DNA from: Rotaria socialis
Taxonomy: Eukaryota; Rotifera; Eurotatoria; Philodinida; Philodinidae
Length of the DNA stretch: 64,000 nucleotides
Assembly: GCA_905331475.1 (NCBI GenBank)
Contig: CAJNYU010002281.1
Location: 1-64,000, forward strand
Direction: 5' to 3'
A program made the position numbers and the translations under genes. The notes under the pieces were generated by a model, which had not been told where the DNA came from, searched no databases, and was given only the letters and a program-made list of their open reading frames with translations. Below are positions 24,401 to 37,200 of this stretch, piece by piece. Within the stretch, counting starts at the first letter, position 1; the number at the start of each line of letters is the position of its first letter.

Positions 24401-27400
24401 GATTTTGTTAGAAAGAATTAACAATCTGTCTGATCGCATTATTGACAATTAACCGGTGCAGTAGAATAAATGGATCTCTCAGTTTTTTGACGATATCTTT
24501 TACAATTTTCATCCAATTGTTCTTTTAAAAGACGCGCTGTCTTAAGCTTTACAAAAAAAGTTCTTTCTTGTTAATTTAAATAATTTCCATAATTTTGGGA
24601 AACGTGATACAGTCCATTGGCCCAACTAGCAAACTTTTAAGGACAACTGTTTTGCGATTTTTTCAGCCGAGGATTTTAATTGTTGAACCAGTGCTGGTTT
24701 TGACTTGTCTGTGTCCTAATTGATAGCGTTGGCAAGTTCATCTCAAATTGAATGGTTCATATGATTCAAATCGGGGCTATTTGAAGGTCAATGATCCTGT
24801 CAACAAATAATGGAAAATCGTCCCGACACCATTGTTGTGTCAAACGATGTGCGTGAGACCTTGTGCAGTCCTGCTGAAAGATCCAATCGTTCTCAGGAGA
24901 ATCAGGGTACGTCAGAATCGAACGGAATCCATAGGATCCGATGCCGGAAACGATCGGCTCTACTGGTCGGATTGAATCTCCTGGGTTAGCAAAAACTTGA
25001 TTCCCTTTGAACAAGCATCCAACCAAAACATTACTTTCTGTAGAAACTGTCGTTTCTGCTTAATGCCACCTTTTCTCGATCGGTACCAAAAAGATTGACT
25101 ACCCACACTCAATCGTTTTGAGCATTCTAGATATCATCGATGTAAAAGAACTTTTCATATAAAAAGAAGAATTTTCATCGTTTCCTCGTTTCGAAAATTT
25201 GTTCGGACCCAGTTTGCGAATATTTTCCGTTTGACTTTCTGATGTTGGGAAAGCGATGCTTCGATCACTTTTTATAGGGACGTAGCCCTAGATTGATTTT
25301 TAATATTCGTTGGACACTTCTTTCAAAGATATCAAGGTCAATCGCGATTTTTCGAGCTGATACTCTTTTTCCGGCATAAACGATGTTTTACTTTTGGAAC
25401 ATTGCCCTTTGTTCTGACCAAATGTGAACAGCCAGATGAACTTAATAGTATCATCATGCTGTACTGTAAAAAAAAGGCTTTCTGAAACCACAAAAATAGG
25501 TTTGGTAGGTGACAAAAAGTTGGCAAATGTGTTGAAAGTTTCAAAAACCGAATAAAAAAATGGAACCTTTAATGGATCTTACCGTGTACCCAAGTGAAGA
25601 TCCTTTTTTTTCGAAACCTTTTCAAGTTCCGTACACCAAAAAAAAGGTTTTGTAGGAAAGTCTGAAACCTTTATGGTTTTGTATTGAACCTCGAGGTTTC
25701 GTACTGGGTTTCCTATAAAACTATTATACTAGATGCGAAACTTTAAAGGTTTCGTATTTTCCTACAAAACCTTTTTTTTGTGTACGGAACTTAAAAAGGT
25801 TTCGAAGAAAAAAGGATCTTCACTTGGGTACACGGTAAGATCCTTTAAAGGTTCCGGGTTTTTTTATTCGTTTTTTGAAACTTTGAACACATTTGCAAGC
25901 GTTTTGTCATTTATCGAACCTTTTTTTGAGGTTCCAGAAAGTACCTTTTTTTAAAGTGTGGTACTTTGAAAGTACGATGTTTTGAAGGTCTTTACTTTTT
26001 ATTATCTGAAAACTTATATGTACTATGAATGTAGGTATAAAGTGAACCGATTTGTACAGCTTGGAACAGTGAGTTTAAAAGCAAACAGCTGAATCGGATA
26101 AAAATTGAGAGATCCATTTATTCTGTCGCACGAGATATTTCGACTCACTGAAACTCATTTAAATTTAACTCTCTTCACTTTCTTTATAAATCCATGAGTT
26201 GCGGAAGCAAATCTTATTTGATGTATGAATATTATATCGTTTCTAATCGCACTGACGGGTCAAAGGCATACTTCACACTCCCACGTGATAGATTCTTTTG
26301 CAGCATGAAACACCATTTAAAGATCATTGAATGGCTAATGTTATTAAATAATATTTCAGTTCGGTTCCATTCTCTTCTTTTTAACGCATTGTTAAAGAGT
26401 TTCTATGACAATGATAATGCACTAAATAGTACGAAACATACGTTTCAACAACTAATAAAAGCAAAACCTGATGCCAAACAATATATTAATCTCTCTCACA
26501 GAGTTCCAATTAGGGCTCGAAGTTAAACTAGAAAGGTAAAGTTAGTTGATATAATTGATACCCAAAACTTATAAATGTGCAAGTCCAAGTCTATCAAAAT
26601 AAATTTGATTAATAACAGCTATAGTATCTTGAAGAGAAAAAGTAATGCTTAGTAGTCAAACAAATTTGAAAAGTGGGTGACACTTTAGATTAGCCGCATG
26701 ATCTACAGGTGTTTCTACCTTGGTAAGTTCAGGCTTTTTTACGTGAAAGTGGTTCGACACGTGCCCCATTGGACTCTTTTTGCCGGGGCACATTCAGATA
26801 GGTATGTTTTAGATTAGTTGACTAACGATACTCTCTTACACTTCCAATTTGGCAAACAGCTGTTGAATACGTTTTCCTAGAGAGCTACAATAAAAAAAGT
26901 AAGATAATAACGGGCAGCTTCATGCCGTTCGACGATTTTAATACACAAAACAACTTATTATAGTGTTAATTGCCAACTGTCTTATTGTCGTTCAGAGATC
27001 AATAAAGATTCCCTATCCACTATACGATCAAGGTTTCAACTATCATTGGTTATCAGGATATTGTAGATCTTCACGAATAATATTCTAGGTGCTAATTAGT
27101 GTTGGAAAATACGTGCTTTAAAGAACTTAGAGCAGGAAAAATTAAACTGTGTAAACTGAGTTCATGCATTCAAGCTTTTTGCATGCTATAATTTCCTTTC
27201 AGCTCTCTACTGTGTCTTCTGAATTTGATAAGGATAATAAATGACCATTGAGTACAATTCCACTGCGACCACAGACGATGTTTTAAATCTTATTTGCAGA
27301 TAGATCTGTTAATAACATGACGAAATTAAACGAGATAGTCAAACATATTTCACCACCTTGTTTCAGTGAAACTAATGAAAATGAACTATTTCAATCCATC

Positions 27401-27838
27401 GTAAGCATCGAATAATATTCATATTCGTAATAGGTTGCCAAAGATAGCGTAACAAACACTAATCAAAGCCTTCAACGAATTCGCAATGATTTAAAATGGG
27501 TATCGGAGAATATGCATGACAAAGAAGAAGTTTACAAGGAACGAACACGACGTCACAATAATCTTACTCGTGATATCAAAGGATCACAAGCAGTACAAGT
27601 GAATATGGACCGAGACGCTCAGAATCTGCACGACCAGTGGACATCTAAGCGAATATGGATGACAAATGCTGTTAATGATGTTAAAGAGATGCGCCAAAAT
27701 ATCGCTGAGATTAAGAAAGCACGACGGTCGCGTGTGCAAGAAATATCAAAGAAAGAAGAAATAACACGGAAAGAAGAAAACAACAATGTTCAAGTAAAGC
27801 AGCAAAAAAATTACAACAAAAACATCTCCTCTACCTAA
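15411..27838 (+). CDS. Four-exon coiled-coil protein with an internal hydrophobic hairpin (1052 aa)
   Basis: Exons: 15411-16277, 16810-17045, 21192-22842, 27434-27838. Junction phases are 0, 2 and 0; donors are GTATGT, GTATGT and GTAACC; all acceptors are AG; the total is 1053 codons including TAA. The start is the ATG of MATNFNLEDE. Nearly the whole protein is heptad-type coiled coil rich in Glu, Lys, Gln and Leu. The exception is residues about 525-564, a very hydrophobic block (LAWALAALATALLIPIAGE, then AAIPILATIAALEVAIFALA) with a Pro/Gly turn, which looks like a helical hairpin able to enter a membrane. Long coils with a buried hydrophobic hairpin occur in alpha-helical pore-forming proteins and in some membrane-tethering proteins; I cannot choose between these or name a family. 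A poly(A) signal lies at 27964. Introns 2 and 3 (over 4 kb each) are filled with duplicates and transposons. Confidence 0.8.
19051..20745 (+). pseudogene. Broken partial copy of the coiled-coil gene (copy 2), inside its own intron
   Basis: The copy starts at GTATTTCATATGTAGC, matching the segment before exon 1 of the 15411 gene, and follows exon 1 closely. An AAA-to-TAA change after ESER (19291-19293), a deletion of about 25 bases near 19460, and another TAA at about 19660 kill it. Homology to exon 1 ends near 19694. The sequence then matches intron 2 of the parent (19762-19905 against about 17846-17990), so exon 2 has been lost. It lies between exons 2 and 3 of the parent gene. Confidence 0.85.
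24892..24985. mobile_element. 94-bp MITE inside the transposase
   Basis: The ends are CTCAGGAGAATCAGGG and GATTGAATCTCCTGGG. It is clearly related to the 155-bp element at 41420-41574: shared pieces include GGATCCGATGCCGGAAACGA in reverse complement and both ends. It lies within the Tc1-like transposase reading frame, which remains open across it. Confidence 0.65.
25461..25961. mobile_element. Foldback element of about 500 bp
   Basis: Long arms pair around a centre near 25710. GTGTACCCAAGTGAAGATCC (25589-25608) faces GGATCTTCACTTGGGTACAC (25814-25833) exactly, and pairing extends outwards to an ACTGTAAAAAAAAGG-like end on the left and CCTTTTTTTAAAGTG on the right. It is inserted in the Tc1-like element. 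The apparent open frames in it follow the repeat and are not genes. Confidence 0.75.
26132..27433. other. Remainder of intron 3 of the coiled-coil gene
   Basis: An ATG-started frame of 110 codons at 26194-26526 is open on the plus strand but matches nothing I recognise and has no evident splice partners. It may be chance or a relic. The rest is AT-rich without recognisable coding sequence. Confidence 0.35.
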
Positions 27839-28029
27839 CGGTCTGTGCGTATAATTCAGCTTACACAGTGAAAACATCGACAAAAAATATCCATGGCCAT
27901 ACTACGATAAATTTTTTCAGAAGATGTTTGTATGTACTGCATCAATCTATGCAATTTATTTTAAATAAATATGGCGATAAATTCTAGCTTTTAGTAGTAA
28001 TGAAATAGTTTTCAGTAGAAACCACTGAG

Positions 28030-28377
28030 GGGTCCACAAGAAATTAAATTTATCCCATTTTACTTTTAGTCCCCCAAGTTATCCCTTTAGTGCCTTTAAT
28101 CCCTTTAGCTATATTCTTATGCTCGACATCTTGATCTTAACGACTACAAAAGAGAAAATATACTGATTGATACTAAAAGGACTAAAGGGAGCTAAAAGGA
28201 CTAAAGGGAGCTAAAAGGACTAAAGGGATTGAAGGGACTAAAGGGATTAAAAGGACTAAAAGGGCTCTAAGCACCCCGAGGTACCTAAATTTACTTAGCG
28301 CACTAAATATTGTGATAGATAAACAAGATATTTCAGCATAAAAGTGAAATGGGATAAAATTATTTTTTCGTGGACCT
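28030..28377. mobile_element. MITE with subterminal AGGGACTAAA-type repeats
   Basis: The ends GGTCCACAAGAAATTAAATT (left) and, on the reverse strand, GGTCCACGAAAAAATAATTT (right) pair over about 39 bases, including ATCCCATTT and CACTTTTA-like parts. Inside, short units of the type AAAAGGACTAAAGGGAGCT are tandemly arrayed at 28175-28265 and appear inverted (CCCTTTAG, CCCTTTAA) at 28070-28115. It starts about 190 bases past the 3' end of the coiled-coil gene. The minus-strand frame across it (Pro/Leu/Ser repeats) is a repeat artefact. Confidence 0.65.
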
Positions 28378-28932
28378 ATGATAATTTGAGAGCATGTTCT
28401 GATGCGAAACTGCCTATGATCAGCACAATTTTTTCTTCTTTTGTTTCTCTTTTCGACGTTATTAATCATTTCAATTATCATCTTAGTCACGGCAAGGGTG
28501 GCATACTTATGCTCTCCTGTATGTCTTATTACTGAAAATAGGACCACATATGACAAGTTTCTTTCAAGTTTCTGTGAGTTGAAAAGTATATTAGTTAGTT
28601 TCTGAAAAACTGTTGTCTGTTTGATTGATAGTCGATCTTCAAATTTTTGAAACATAGAAACGCAATACCTTTATAGTTCCTGAAAAACTTTAAACACATA
28701 GGGTTTCGAAGAGAGCAAAAAAATATTGGTTTATACACTTTCAAGAAGCTATCAATACTTCGAAAGCTAAGAAAGATTTATATGCTCAGAAGTCAGAAAG
28801 ACTGTACGTGAGACATATTTCTGATTTAAAAAGCTTTGGAGTACTTGTATTTTCGGTTACTGAAAACAAACTGGATAGAATCAGTTCAGATCGAAGCTTC
28901 GCATTATGAAGGTATACTTACTTATTTAAATA

Positions 28933-29800
28933 TTGGGTTAATGCAAAAGTAATGAGGGATTGATTTTCTTTTTAATATTTCAGTTTTAGTGAAACAAAAT
29001 AACATCAATTAACAACATATTTACCATCGTTATCTACGACATACTCCCATCTCTTAGGTAGATCTAGAATGCCACCTTCAAGAAATTTTTGAGGTCTGAT
29101 TTTATCTATGCTTCATTGCAGAAGTGTTTTTGGAACAGATGATTCCAAAGCGAGCGAAACCATGAAGAGCCTGAACTTTTCGTCGTCCTGGACGCTTGAC
29201 TTTAAGTGCCACCTTTAGATTTTCGAGTTGTGTACCGTATAGCTTGGAGTCTACTATGGTGTTAGGAAGAATAAGCTCGTTAATAGATAACACCTTGAAA
29301 CTCTCACCAAATTGACAGCCATATCTTTTTAGGGTGCAGAGCGTTTTTCAGCTCTGGTTCCTGTATATCTTCAGGATTGATCCATTGGCGCTTGCGTATA
29401 TGATTATCGTAGAGAACTCACTTCTCATTCCCAGTGATGATATGCTGGAGAAACCTGCATCGGTCGTGCTTCAATAGCAAAAAGTTATATATGGTGACTC
29501 TCTCTTGCATGTTGCCCGATGATAATTCGTGTGGAACCCATGTACCAAGCTTATTGGCTTTTCCCATTTGCTGTAGATGCCGATCGATGTTGGATTGATT
29601 ACACCCTAACATTGCTGACAACTTGCGAATTGTTAGCCGTGGACTGTCTTTTACTAGTACTTTTAGACTTCGGATGATCTTTCCATGATATGTTGCCTTC
29701 TCGAAATCTTTTCAACCAATCACGACATGTACGATCAGCAACTGTACCTTCGCCTATAGCAACCGATATTGCGAGCAACAACGCTTGCATTGTTGCCGAG
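28933..29800 (-). pseudogene. Mariner transposase remnant, truncated
   Basis: One end, TTGGGTTAATGCAAAAGTAA at 28933, is a mariner-type terminal repeat preceded by TA. Minus-strand frames carry the order of a mariner transposase: AIGEGTVADRTCRDWLKRFR (DNA-binding part), then HLQQMGKANKLGTWVPHEL and HIITGNEK (linker and start of the catalytic domain), then broken C-terminal pieces down to about 29094. Several frames are needed, so it is dead. The start of the protein and the second terminal repeat are missing: the sequence stops at the TGTGGG tract at 29809. Confidence 0.85.
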
Positions 29801-29808
29801 TTGGAATT

Positions 29809-29827
29809 TGGGGTGTGGGTGTGGGTA
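29809..29827 (+). repeat. Short interstitial telomere-like repeat
   Basis: TGGGGTGTGGGTGTGGGTA contains two full TGTGGG units in G-rich orientation. It lies exactly where the mariner remnant stops, on the side of its missing 5' end. Confidence 0.6.
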
Positions 29828-31262
29828 CAGTTACTTAGAACATCCATACGCTTACTCACACCGTACAATACACACATTTGTTTTGTACTAATAAGCTGAA
29901 TTCTGTCTCAATTGCACAACATGTTGAAACAAATATCAGAGACAAAGCGTCTAAATAGCACCTGTTGTTTGTGTACTATGCACTAGGCAGAAACATATGG
30001 TATTCAGCAAGTGCACCATAGTTATCCGTCAACATGAAATGTACTATTCATAGTGACTTTTTCATTCGTCCTGCATCGACTGATCCGTCTGTTTCCTGTC
30101 ATAAGGCTTTGAAGAAGAAATCATACTTCAAACAGTCACAAATCTTGAGCCTCGTTTCGAAAAACTTTTTATTGTAAATCAAGATATCCTTCTGAAGACT
30201 ACTCAATACATCGATCATATGTGTTCCTGTCATGCAATTTTCAAACAACATGTACTCATAAGTACCTTACAAATAGCTGTAGACAGTATGCTTCCATTGT
30301 AGCATTTTGACCGATGTCGAGCTGAAATTTGTATCTATGAATAAGAATATGGCAGAGAACGCAATCTAGTCAGATCTCACTGAACGAGGCTTAAATTTTC
30401 AAGGATGGTTTATCTGAGTGAGATGCTGGCATAGTAAAGATTTAAAAGGCATAGGACATTTTTAAGGTGAGTCGAAGTGGCTTGAAAACCTGCAACGTCC
30501 TAATATGATCCAGTCCATGTAATCCACAACCGAGGACCATAGAAGTTTGCTCAAACATAGTCTTACATTTACATGATATTCATCCTATGGTGTAAAGTAT
30601 ATTTTGTTTTAGATAGGCAACCAAAGTTTTTAACTCTATTAAAGATTTTTCTGCAGAAATCCGCTGACTTTTCGAACGATCTTTTGTGGAACTTTTTTAA
30701 GGCGTTTATCAAAAAACAGTAGAAAAATCTGCTTCCCCATAACTTTTCTCTCAAGCAATCAGTGAGATGTAATTTAAACTTTCTCTTCGAGTACTAAACA
30801 GTCGATACCTATTCTAGTGTGTAATCAAAAATGTGGGATCTCTGGTTGAGCAAAATCGGTTGTGGCTTACTCGAGCAAACTCAAATTATAAAGAGTGAAC
30901 GTCTATGAGTACTGGCAATTACAATAAAGAATAGGGCACCTCGATTTTCAGGCGCATATATATCTTACAGACTAATGAAAACTATTCATGCACAGAACAC
31001 GAACCAATCTCTCATTAAATGAATTCTGACATAGAAAAGATTTAGTTTGACGTGAAATGACTACAACGTTAAAATTAATACGATGAACGCAATAATTAAG
31101 TTTTTCAAAAGTCTCAAATGCAATATCGATGGAATAAAAACTTTAAAAAGAGGCGAAACTTTCGGAATCAAGATGAGAATTCGTATCAAATCTATGGTCG
31201 ATGGTAAAAAATGTGATTTGCTTTTCTTGTTTTATATTTTAAAATTCATGAATAATCATAGT
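29828..31262. other. Intergenic stretch, no gene seen
   Basis: No recognisable coding sequence, repeat or RNA gene between the telomere-like tract and the 3' end of the minus-strand AAA+ gene. Short open frames here have no family likeness. Confidence 0.45.
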
Positions 31263-34200
31263 TCAATCAAAGCCAGTTCTGCTTTGAAGTAAACTGATTC
31301 GTTTTTCTCGATAGTCTTTATTATTCTTGCAAGCCATTTCCCATTCAACAAAAGTGACATGTGGTTCGCTATGTGTGCCCCTTTTGCAACCGCCCATCAT
31401 GCCACCGGTGACTAACGTTTGATTGCAACAAATAAACTTGAAACGTTGTTTCATACGTTCAACTCTTTCCTTGTCTTCTGGCGGTTGCACATAGCGTGTA
31501 TGTTGTTGAATTGGCTGAGCATCTTCTTTCAATAATTGCGCAATAGCTTCTCGTGGAGTATATATCTTCATATTCGTAGAATGATTATCATAGATAAATC
31601 CATCATGATGTACACAAATGCCCATATGATTGTCTTTTTCAATGTAATAATCAGTGCATTGGACACATTTAACTCTTTCAGTAGCACGTCGATTTTCATT
31701 TTTTTCTAACTCAATTTCGTGGTCTGAACGTGTAAATTTGACATCATCGTAAAATTGACGCAATAAAAATGGTTCAGATATAACCATAACAGACCATTTC
31801 TCATCACTGTTAACATTTTTATCGTTGACAGAACCTGATACTGTTTGAACATAGGTATGTTGAAATTTATCTTTAACATGAGTGTACATATTATGGTTGA
31901 TTAAGGAAAGATTCGTTGTTCGACCTGTTGAAGCGTTTCCTTCACTTCGATTAATACCAATTAATGAATCTAAATCGTAGACAGTCATTGAACGCCGATA
32001 TGCGGCGCATTCATCCAGTCGTTCTTTTAATGTTTCGAATTTTTGTTTTTCATCATAAGCACTTTCAGCAGTTAGAAGATTGAGATCAATCAATTGAAGA
32101 AGTTGAACATTACGTGATTTTCCGTATACAGTCAAACGTTCAAGTAAATCTTGCAAACTTGTCTCCGTAGGGAGTAAATTATGTTGATAAACAATTTTCT
32201 TCTGTTCACCGGTTGTCGGGTGTGTATACATAGCTTCTATACTGGCGCAGCCAGCATGCATATCGATAAGAATCTTGCCTGTATATACCGAATAGGCTTG
32301 ATTCGGCAAGTCATAAAACTGTTCTTGAGATTGTTGATCATTACCGTTAAGCTGTTGACGATCTATTGAGCGTAGTAAAATTGTTGGCAGCGTTTCAGCA
32401 CCGAGCAGAATACGAAAGTGTCTAGCAGTAATATCAGTCAGCTCAAGTAGTGTACGATATTCTAATACATAACTCGGATTGGTAGTTTGAGCATTATGGC
32501 AATATACCGTTATCAGCCGACGAAGACTTCTGTCAAATATATATATATAAATCAATCATAAATACGGGTACAACTTGTACCGATCCCATCACGTATAAAA
32601 TCCGATCTGTAGGTATACATCAGTATGTATCCAATGTAACGACATGTATGGGAATCGGTGCATAACCCTAACAACATATATACCCCTGAAAAACTAGAAT
32701 TCTTAAGTTCATGTATCGACCCATATCGACTTGTTACACAAGCCGGTATTTGATGCTACAAGCTGCTATAATCCAATACAAGGCTGTGCAGGGTTTAAGA
32801 TACTAGTGCAAGAGAATAGAGACAAATACAATTTTTTATCCGTATCGATGCACCTGTGGATCATAAAAGATTTGATCTTCATCCGTTTAGAAAGAGCAAG
32901 ATATAGGCTAAAAATCTATTACAAAATATTTGCTCCAAAATACTTGCTGAAATCTGACAAACTTGAAGAATATGAGTGAGAAGAGAAGTGCCTTACAACT
33001 TCGAGAATCAGTTCGACTAATGAAAACGTGAGGAAGAGCAAAAGAAAACTTTCTACCTGAAGTAATGTATGTTGAAAAATAGCACAAGATTATTATCAGT
33101 TCGAGAATCTCTGTGAGCAATAATTTATAGAGTTATAAGAAAGCGCTCAATTACCTCATCCCTATTTACGTTTCTGAGACAGCATATGCATAGGAAAGAG
33201 CGAAGTTGGTCAATAATAGAAAATTCATTTATATATTGTCGCAGCGTGATTACTGTTAATCTTTCAGGCTAATTATTATACAAGAACAATTTCATTTCCG
33301 TGGCATTGTTGTAATTTTAACATGGAACGTGTTCACTACTGACTATTGATTAAAATATGGCTTTCTAAAAAAATTCAAATGCATCCAAATTCTCGTGTAT
33401 GAAGTTTTAATTTTTAGAAAACTGCTTGTTCATATGGAATACATCATTTCTCGGTGTGAACTTTTTCTTGTGGGCTAATTGCAAACTTTACTGTATTGTA
33501 TCGCTTTTCGGAAAAATGAATCTGTCACTATATAGCAGCAACAATGCTTGATAAAAATATTTCCTGCCGAAGGTAACCATACTCCTGACTATTGTTTGAA
33601 AAAGGAAGCTGTTTAAACTTGATAATTTCATAAGCTGTCACTTGAACTAAATATAAGACCGTTTTTAAATCAAATGTGATGGCCTAGTCGTTGTTTTTCA
33701 CGTAGCGTTCAAAACATCGTATTTGATCTGATAGATTGTTAATGAAGAACATCATTTTGTTCTATTTTTTGAAAAAAAAGTAGTAAGTTCTCATTGATTA
33801 TTTATTTTTCTTCCTGCCTTTTAGCTTATAAAATTAATGAAACTCTCCAATATTTGACTGGTGTGAGGATGACTCTAAAATCTATCACATTCCGCTCCTG
33901 GTCGGACCGCTCCTAACAACTTCACTAAAACTGAGAGATTGGTGATGGATGTATTTGATTTGTTTTACAATCGTTTTTTCATGCTTTATAAAAATGAATA
34001 TTTGAGCCTGGTCTATGTAGCGCTGAATTTCCAATCATACAGGCAAAACTTTTATTAAAAACATCACTTTTCTTCTATAGCGTCAAACGAAGTTTTTCTT
34101 ACTAGATCTGACAGAGAGATTATATGGTTCGACACAACTTAATTTTACAGAGAACGCAATAGACTTCTGTTTCATATAAAATCAGCATTTTTTCCTAAAT

Positions 34201-37200
34201 TTGATAGTACATGAAATTTTATTCTAGAAATTATTCATTAGTTCGGTAAACTTAGCACTAGAAAAAGGCCTTATAAAAATATGTTTTTCAAACTAAATCG
34301 TTCACTTGCAGATTCAGGTTTTGCCTGTTTACAATGCCTGAAATTAGAAATAAACAAATTATGATAAAAGACGACAGATAAGATGAGCCTTCTTTATGTA
34401 ATGATTTGCCTTCTAAATTTCAGAAAGTTTAAAGGCACTTTTCCAGCCAAATATTTTGTTAAAGCGATATAGGTCTAGGTGAACATTTTGAACAATATTG
34501 TTTTGCATTTAGGAGTAAAGACCGAGACTACCTTACAAAGAAGTACATCTGACGTACGTACTTAACTGTACTTCATCTATACTTTAGAGAACGAAAGTTT
34601 CGTTTTCTCTCACTAGCTCTGCACATAGTTTTGTATTAGAGATACTGTATTTTGTGAATAGATAATGAAAACGTCTCTACGCCGATTGATTGACAAATTA
34701 TGCTGAGAAGGATATTAACGAAGAACTTTAGCTGTACCGGTTAAATTGTTTTCTTTGAAATATAACATGACTCTTATTTTTATAACCTATTGACTGTCAA
34801 AAGTTTTCTATTGATGTGCAAACATCTACCTTTTGTTATCGTACTCTTTTCTTCGCTCGATAATCCTTGACGCTAACCTGGGAAGGATTACGTATGCCTT
34901 GACTGATACTATCGAATAAAAACATGCACAATCATTAAGAAACTTTCCATTTAGAATTGATACAGATCGATAAAGCTCACAATTGGCTAATTTCTAGTCG
35001 CAAACCCCTACATAGCAAAGAGATTTTTAATAAAACGGCTCATATAGTTTTTTAAGAAGGTCGTATATTAATCATAACTTATGAGTTCAACTACACCTAT
35101 GAATGAAATGTTTGCCACAGCTAACAGTATGGTGTGGAAAACAGTACTGAACTCATGAAGATCCCATCGCAATAATTTAAATCTTTATTTTTTTAATAAA
35201 TATATAAAAGTTACTGATTTGATTTGAAAGACATAATAGAAGATAAATCAACATGCTGTGATTACATGTGGAAATGTAGAGTATCTCGTAATTGTTGTGT
35301 CTTATGTAGAGATTAACGTGATTTAATGATTTGTAATGCTTATTATTCTCTTACTGAATGTTTGATGAAGCTATGTCTTAAAAAAAAGACGTACATTCCA
35401 TTCTTTAATCGTTTTAGATTTTGATTGTATAGTAGTGAGTTGAAGTATACTTCTGAAGGTAATAGTGATATGTTCATCTGTACGAAATCAAGATACTTTC
35501 TTTTTGTAAGACAATATTTTCTCAATACTCGCTGCGAACACCTTTCTTTTAGACAAGTAAGCTGTCCTTTTACAAGTTCGTGTTGTTATTGCTATGGTCA
35601 ATCTGACACACATGATCTTTTCACTAGGGTAATGGTAAAATTGCTTTGTTGAATCACTGTACTCTACACACCAGAGAGCGAATCGAACCGACTTTTTCTG
35701 ATTTGAGTTCGGTTCGGTTCGTCTTTTTTTTCAAGTCGGTTTGAGTTCGGTTCGGTTTGTCTTTCGTTTTTTAAAGTCGGTTCGGTTCGGTTCGAGTACA
35801 TTTTTAAATAATCGGTTTGGGTTCGGTTCGGTTTGATTGTATTAGCATTGCAATATATATTCGATAATTATCAAATTTATTCTTTAATTTTTTATTCGCA
35901 TGACAAGTTGAAATGAGTAGTGTATTGGAACAAAAATATAACTTTTACACTAATGTCAAGATAGAAGTGAAAGAGAAATGATGATAGAGCATCTGCTTGG
36001 CATTCATATACTATCGTCAATTAGACGAGCATCCGTCCATTCTTTGCAGCGTAAGACAATGGGAGAAAAAAAGAGAGATAAATTAAGAATGTATGACCCT
36101 TACAAGTGACCGACCGTCACGAACAGAATGTGTACGTAATATGAATAAGGAACAAAATATTGCACACAGGTTGAATTAATTACCTAAAAGAACTGATCAA
36201 AGGTCTTTTAACCATTGTCAGCAGCATATATTTTTAAGAAATAGATGATAGTGCACCTAATTAGATTTTTTCTACATTGACTTGTATTTATTCATTTTTT
36301 CAATATCTTTTTCGAGTTCGGTTCGGTTCGAGTGCAATTTTTAAAAATCAGTTCGGGTTCGGTTCGGTTCGAGTGCACTTTTTAAAAATCGGTTCGGGTT
36401 CGGTTTGGTTCGACTGACTTTTCAAAAAGTCGGTTCGAGTTCGGTTCGGCTCGGCTCGATTCGAACCGAACCGAACCGTTTCAGTTCGGTTCGGTTCGGT
36501 TCGTTTTCGCTCTCTGCTACGCACTACTCTCTCATTCAACAACATACAGTAAGCACTCAAAATTATTCATATACATGAGAAAAATAATCGAAAACATAAA
36601 AGATGTTTCTTGTTTACTCTCGCTGATGTTCAATATATTATTTTCCATGCAATGACTCGCTCATTACTCACCGAAGTGCTGCTCCACTAAAATTGGTAGT
36701 AGCCGTTGTCAAACCATCGAGCAAATTTGGTGGCATATGCCAAGGTTTTATTCCACTTAAAATACTTTTACGAGCATGTGAAGAAGGTCGCCCAACAAAG
36801 AATTTGCCTGACATACGCCGTAGAAATGCATCATCCATCATATGTAAACGATTCGTAGCACAAAATATCATTAAGTTTGGTACATCTTTAATGCCATCAA
36901 TCACTGATAATAGAACACTTAGTTTAGCCACATTTCCATCGCTTGTACCATCTTTACGTTTCGGTGCAAGTGAATCGATTTCATCGATCGACACACAACA
37001 CATAAGATATGGTATTCGGTGACATCGCATACAAATATCGGAAATAATTCGTTCCGATTCACCGACCAACGGCCGATTGAGCTCGCCAGCAGCTAGTGGT
37101 GGTGCAACCATGCTGATGCCCATACGTACGGACAATTTACTCATGATATCCGATTTACCAGTACCTCGAAATGAAGATCAAAGTTTTCACATGTCACTAT

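Larger units (their letters stand above)
24456..26131 (-). mobile_element. Tc1/mariner-type transposon, degraded, carrying two nested elements
   Basis: The terminal inverted repeats are the left end GTGCAGTAGAATAAATGGAT and, on the reverse strand, the right end GTGCGACAGAATAAATGGAT. On the minus strand, NDWIFQQDCTRSHAHRLTQQ (about 24900-24840) is the second catalytic-Asp region of a Tc1-like transposase. Further decayed transposase sequence with stops lies at about 25030-25300. A 94-bp MITE (24892-24985) and a foldback of about 500 bp (25461-25961) are inserted. It lies in intron 3 of the coiled-coil gene, in antisense. No clean TA duplication is visible. Confidence 0.75.

Noticed and set aside
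28182-28655. Minus-strand 157-codon frame
   Set aside because: Its C-terminal Pro/Leu/Ser repeats come from the AGGGACTAAA array, and the rest has no family likeness.
36348-36560. Minus-strand open frame with Arg-Thr-Glu-Pro-Asn repeats
   Set aside because: It follows the GGTTC arrays of the hAT-like element exactly; composition is set by the repeat.
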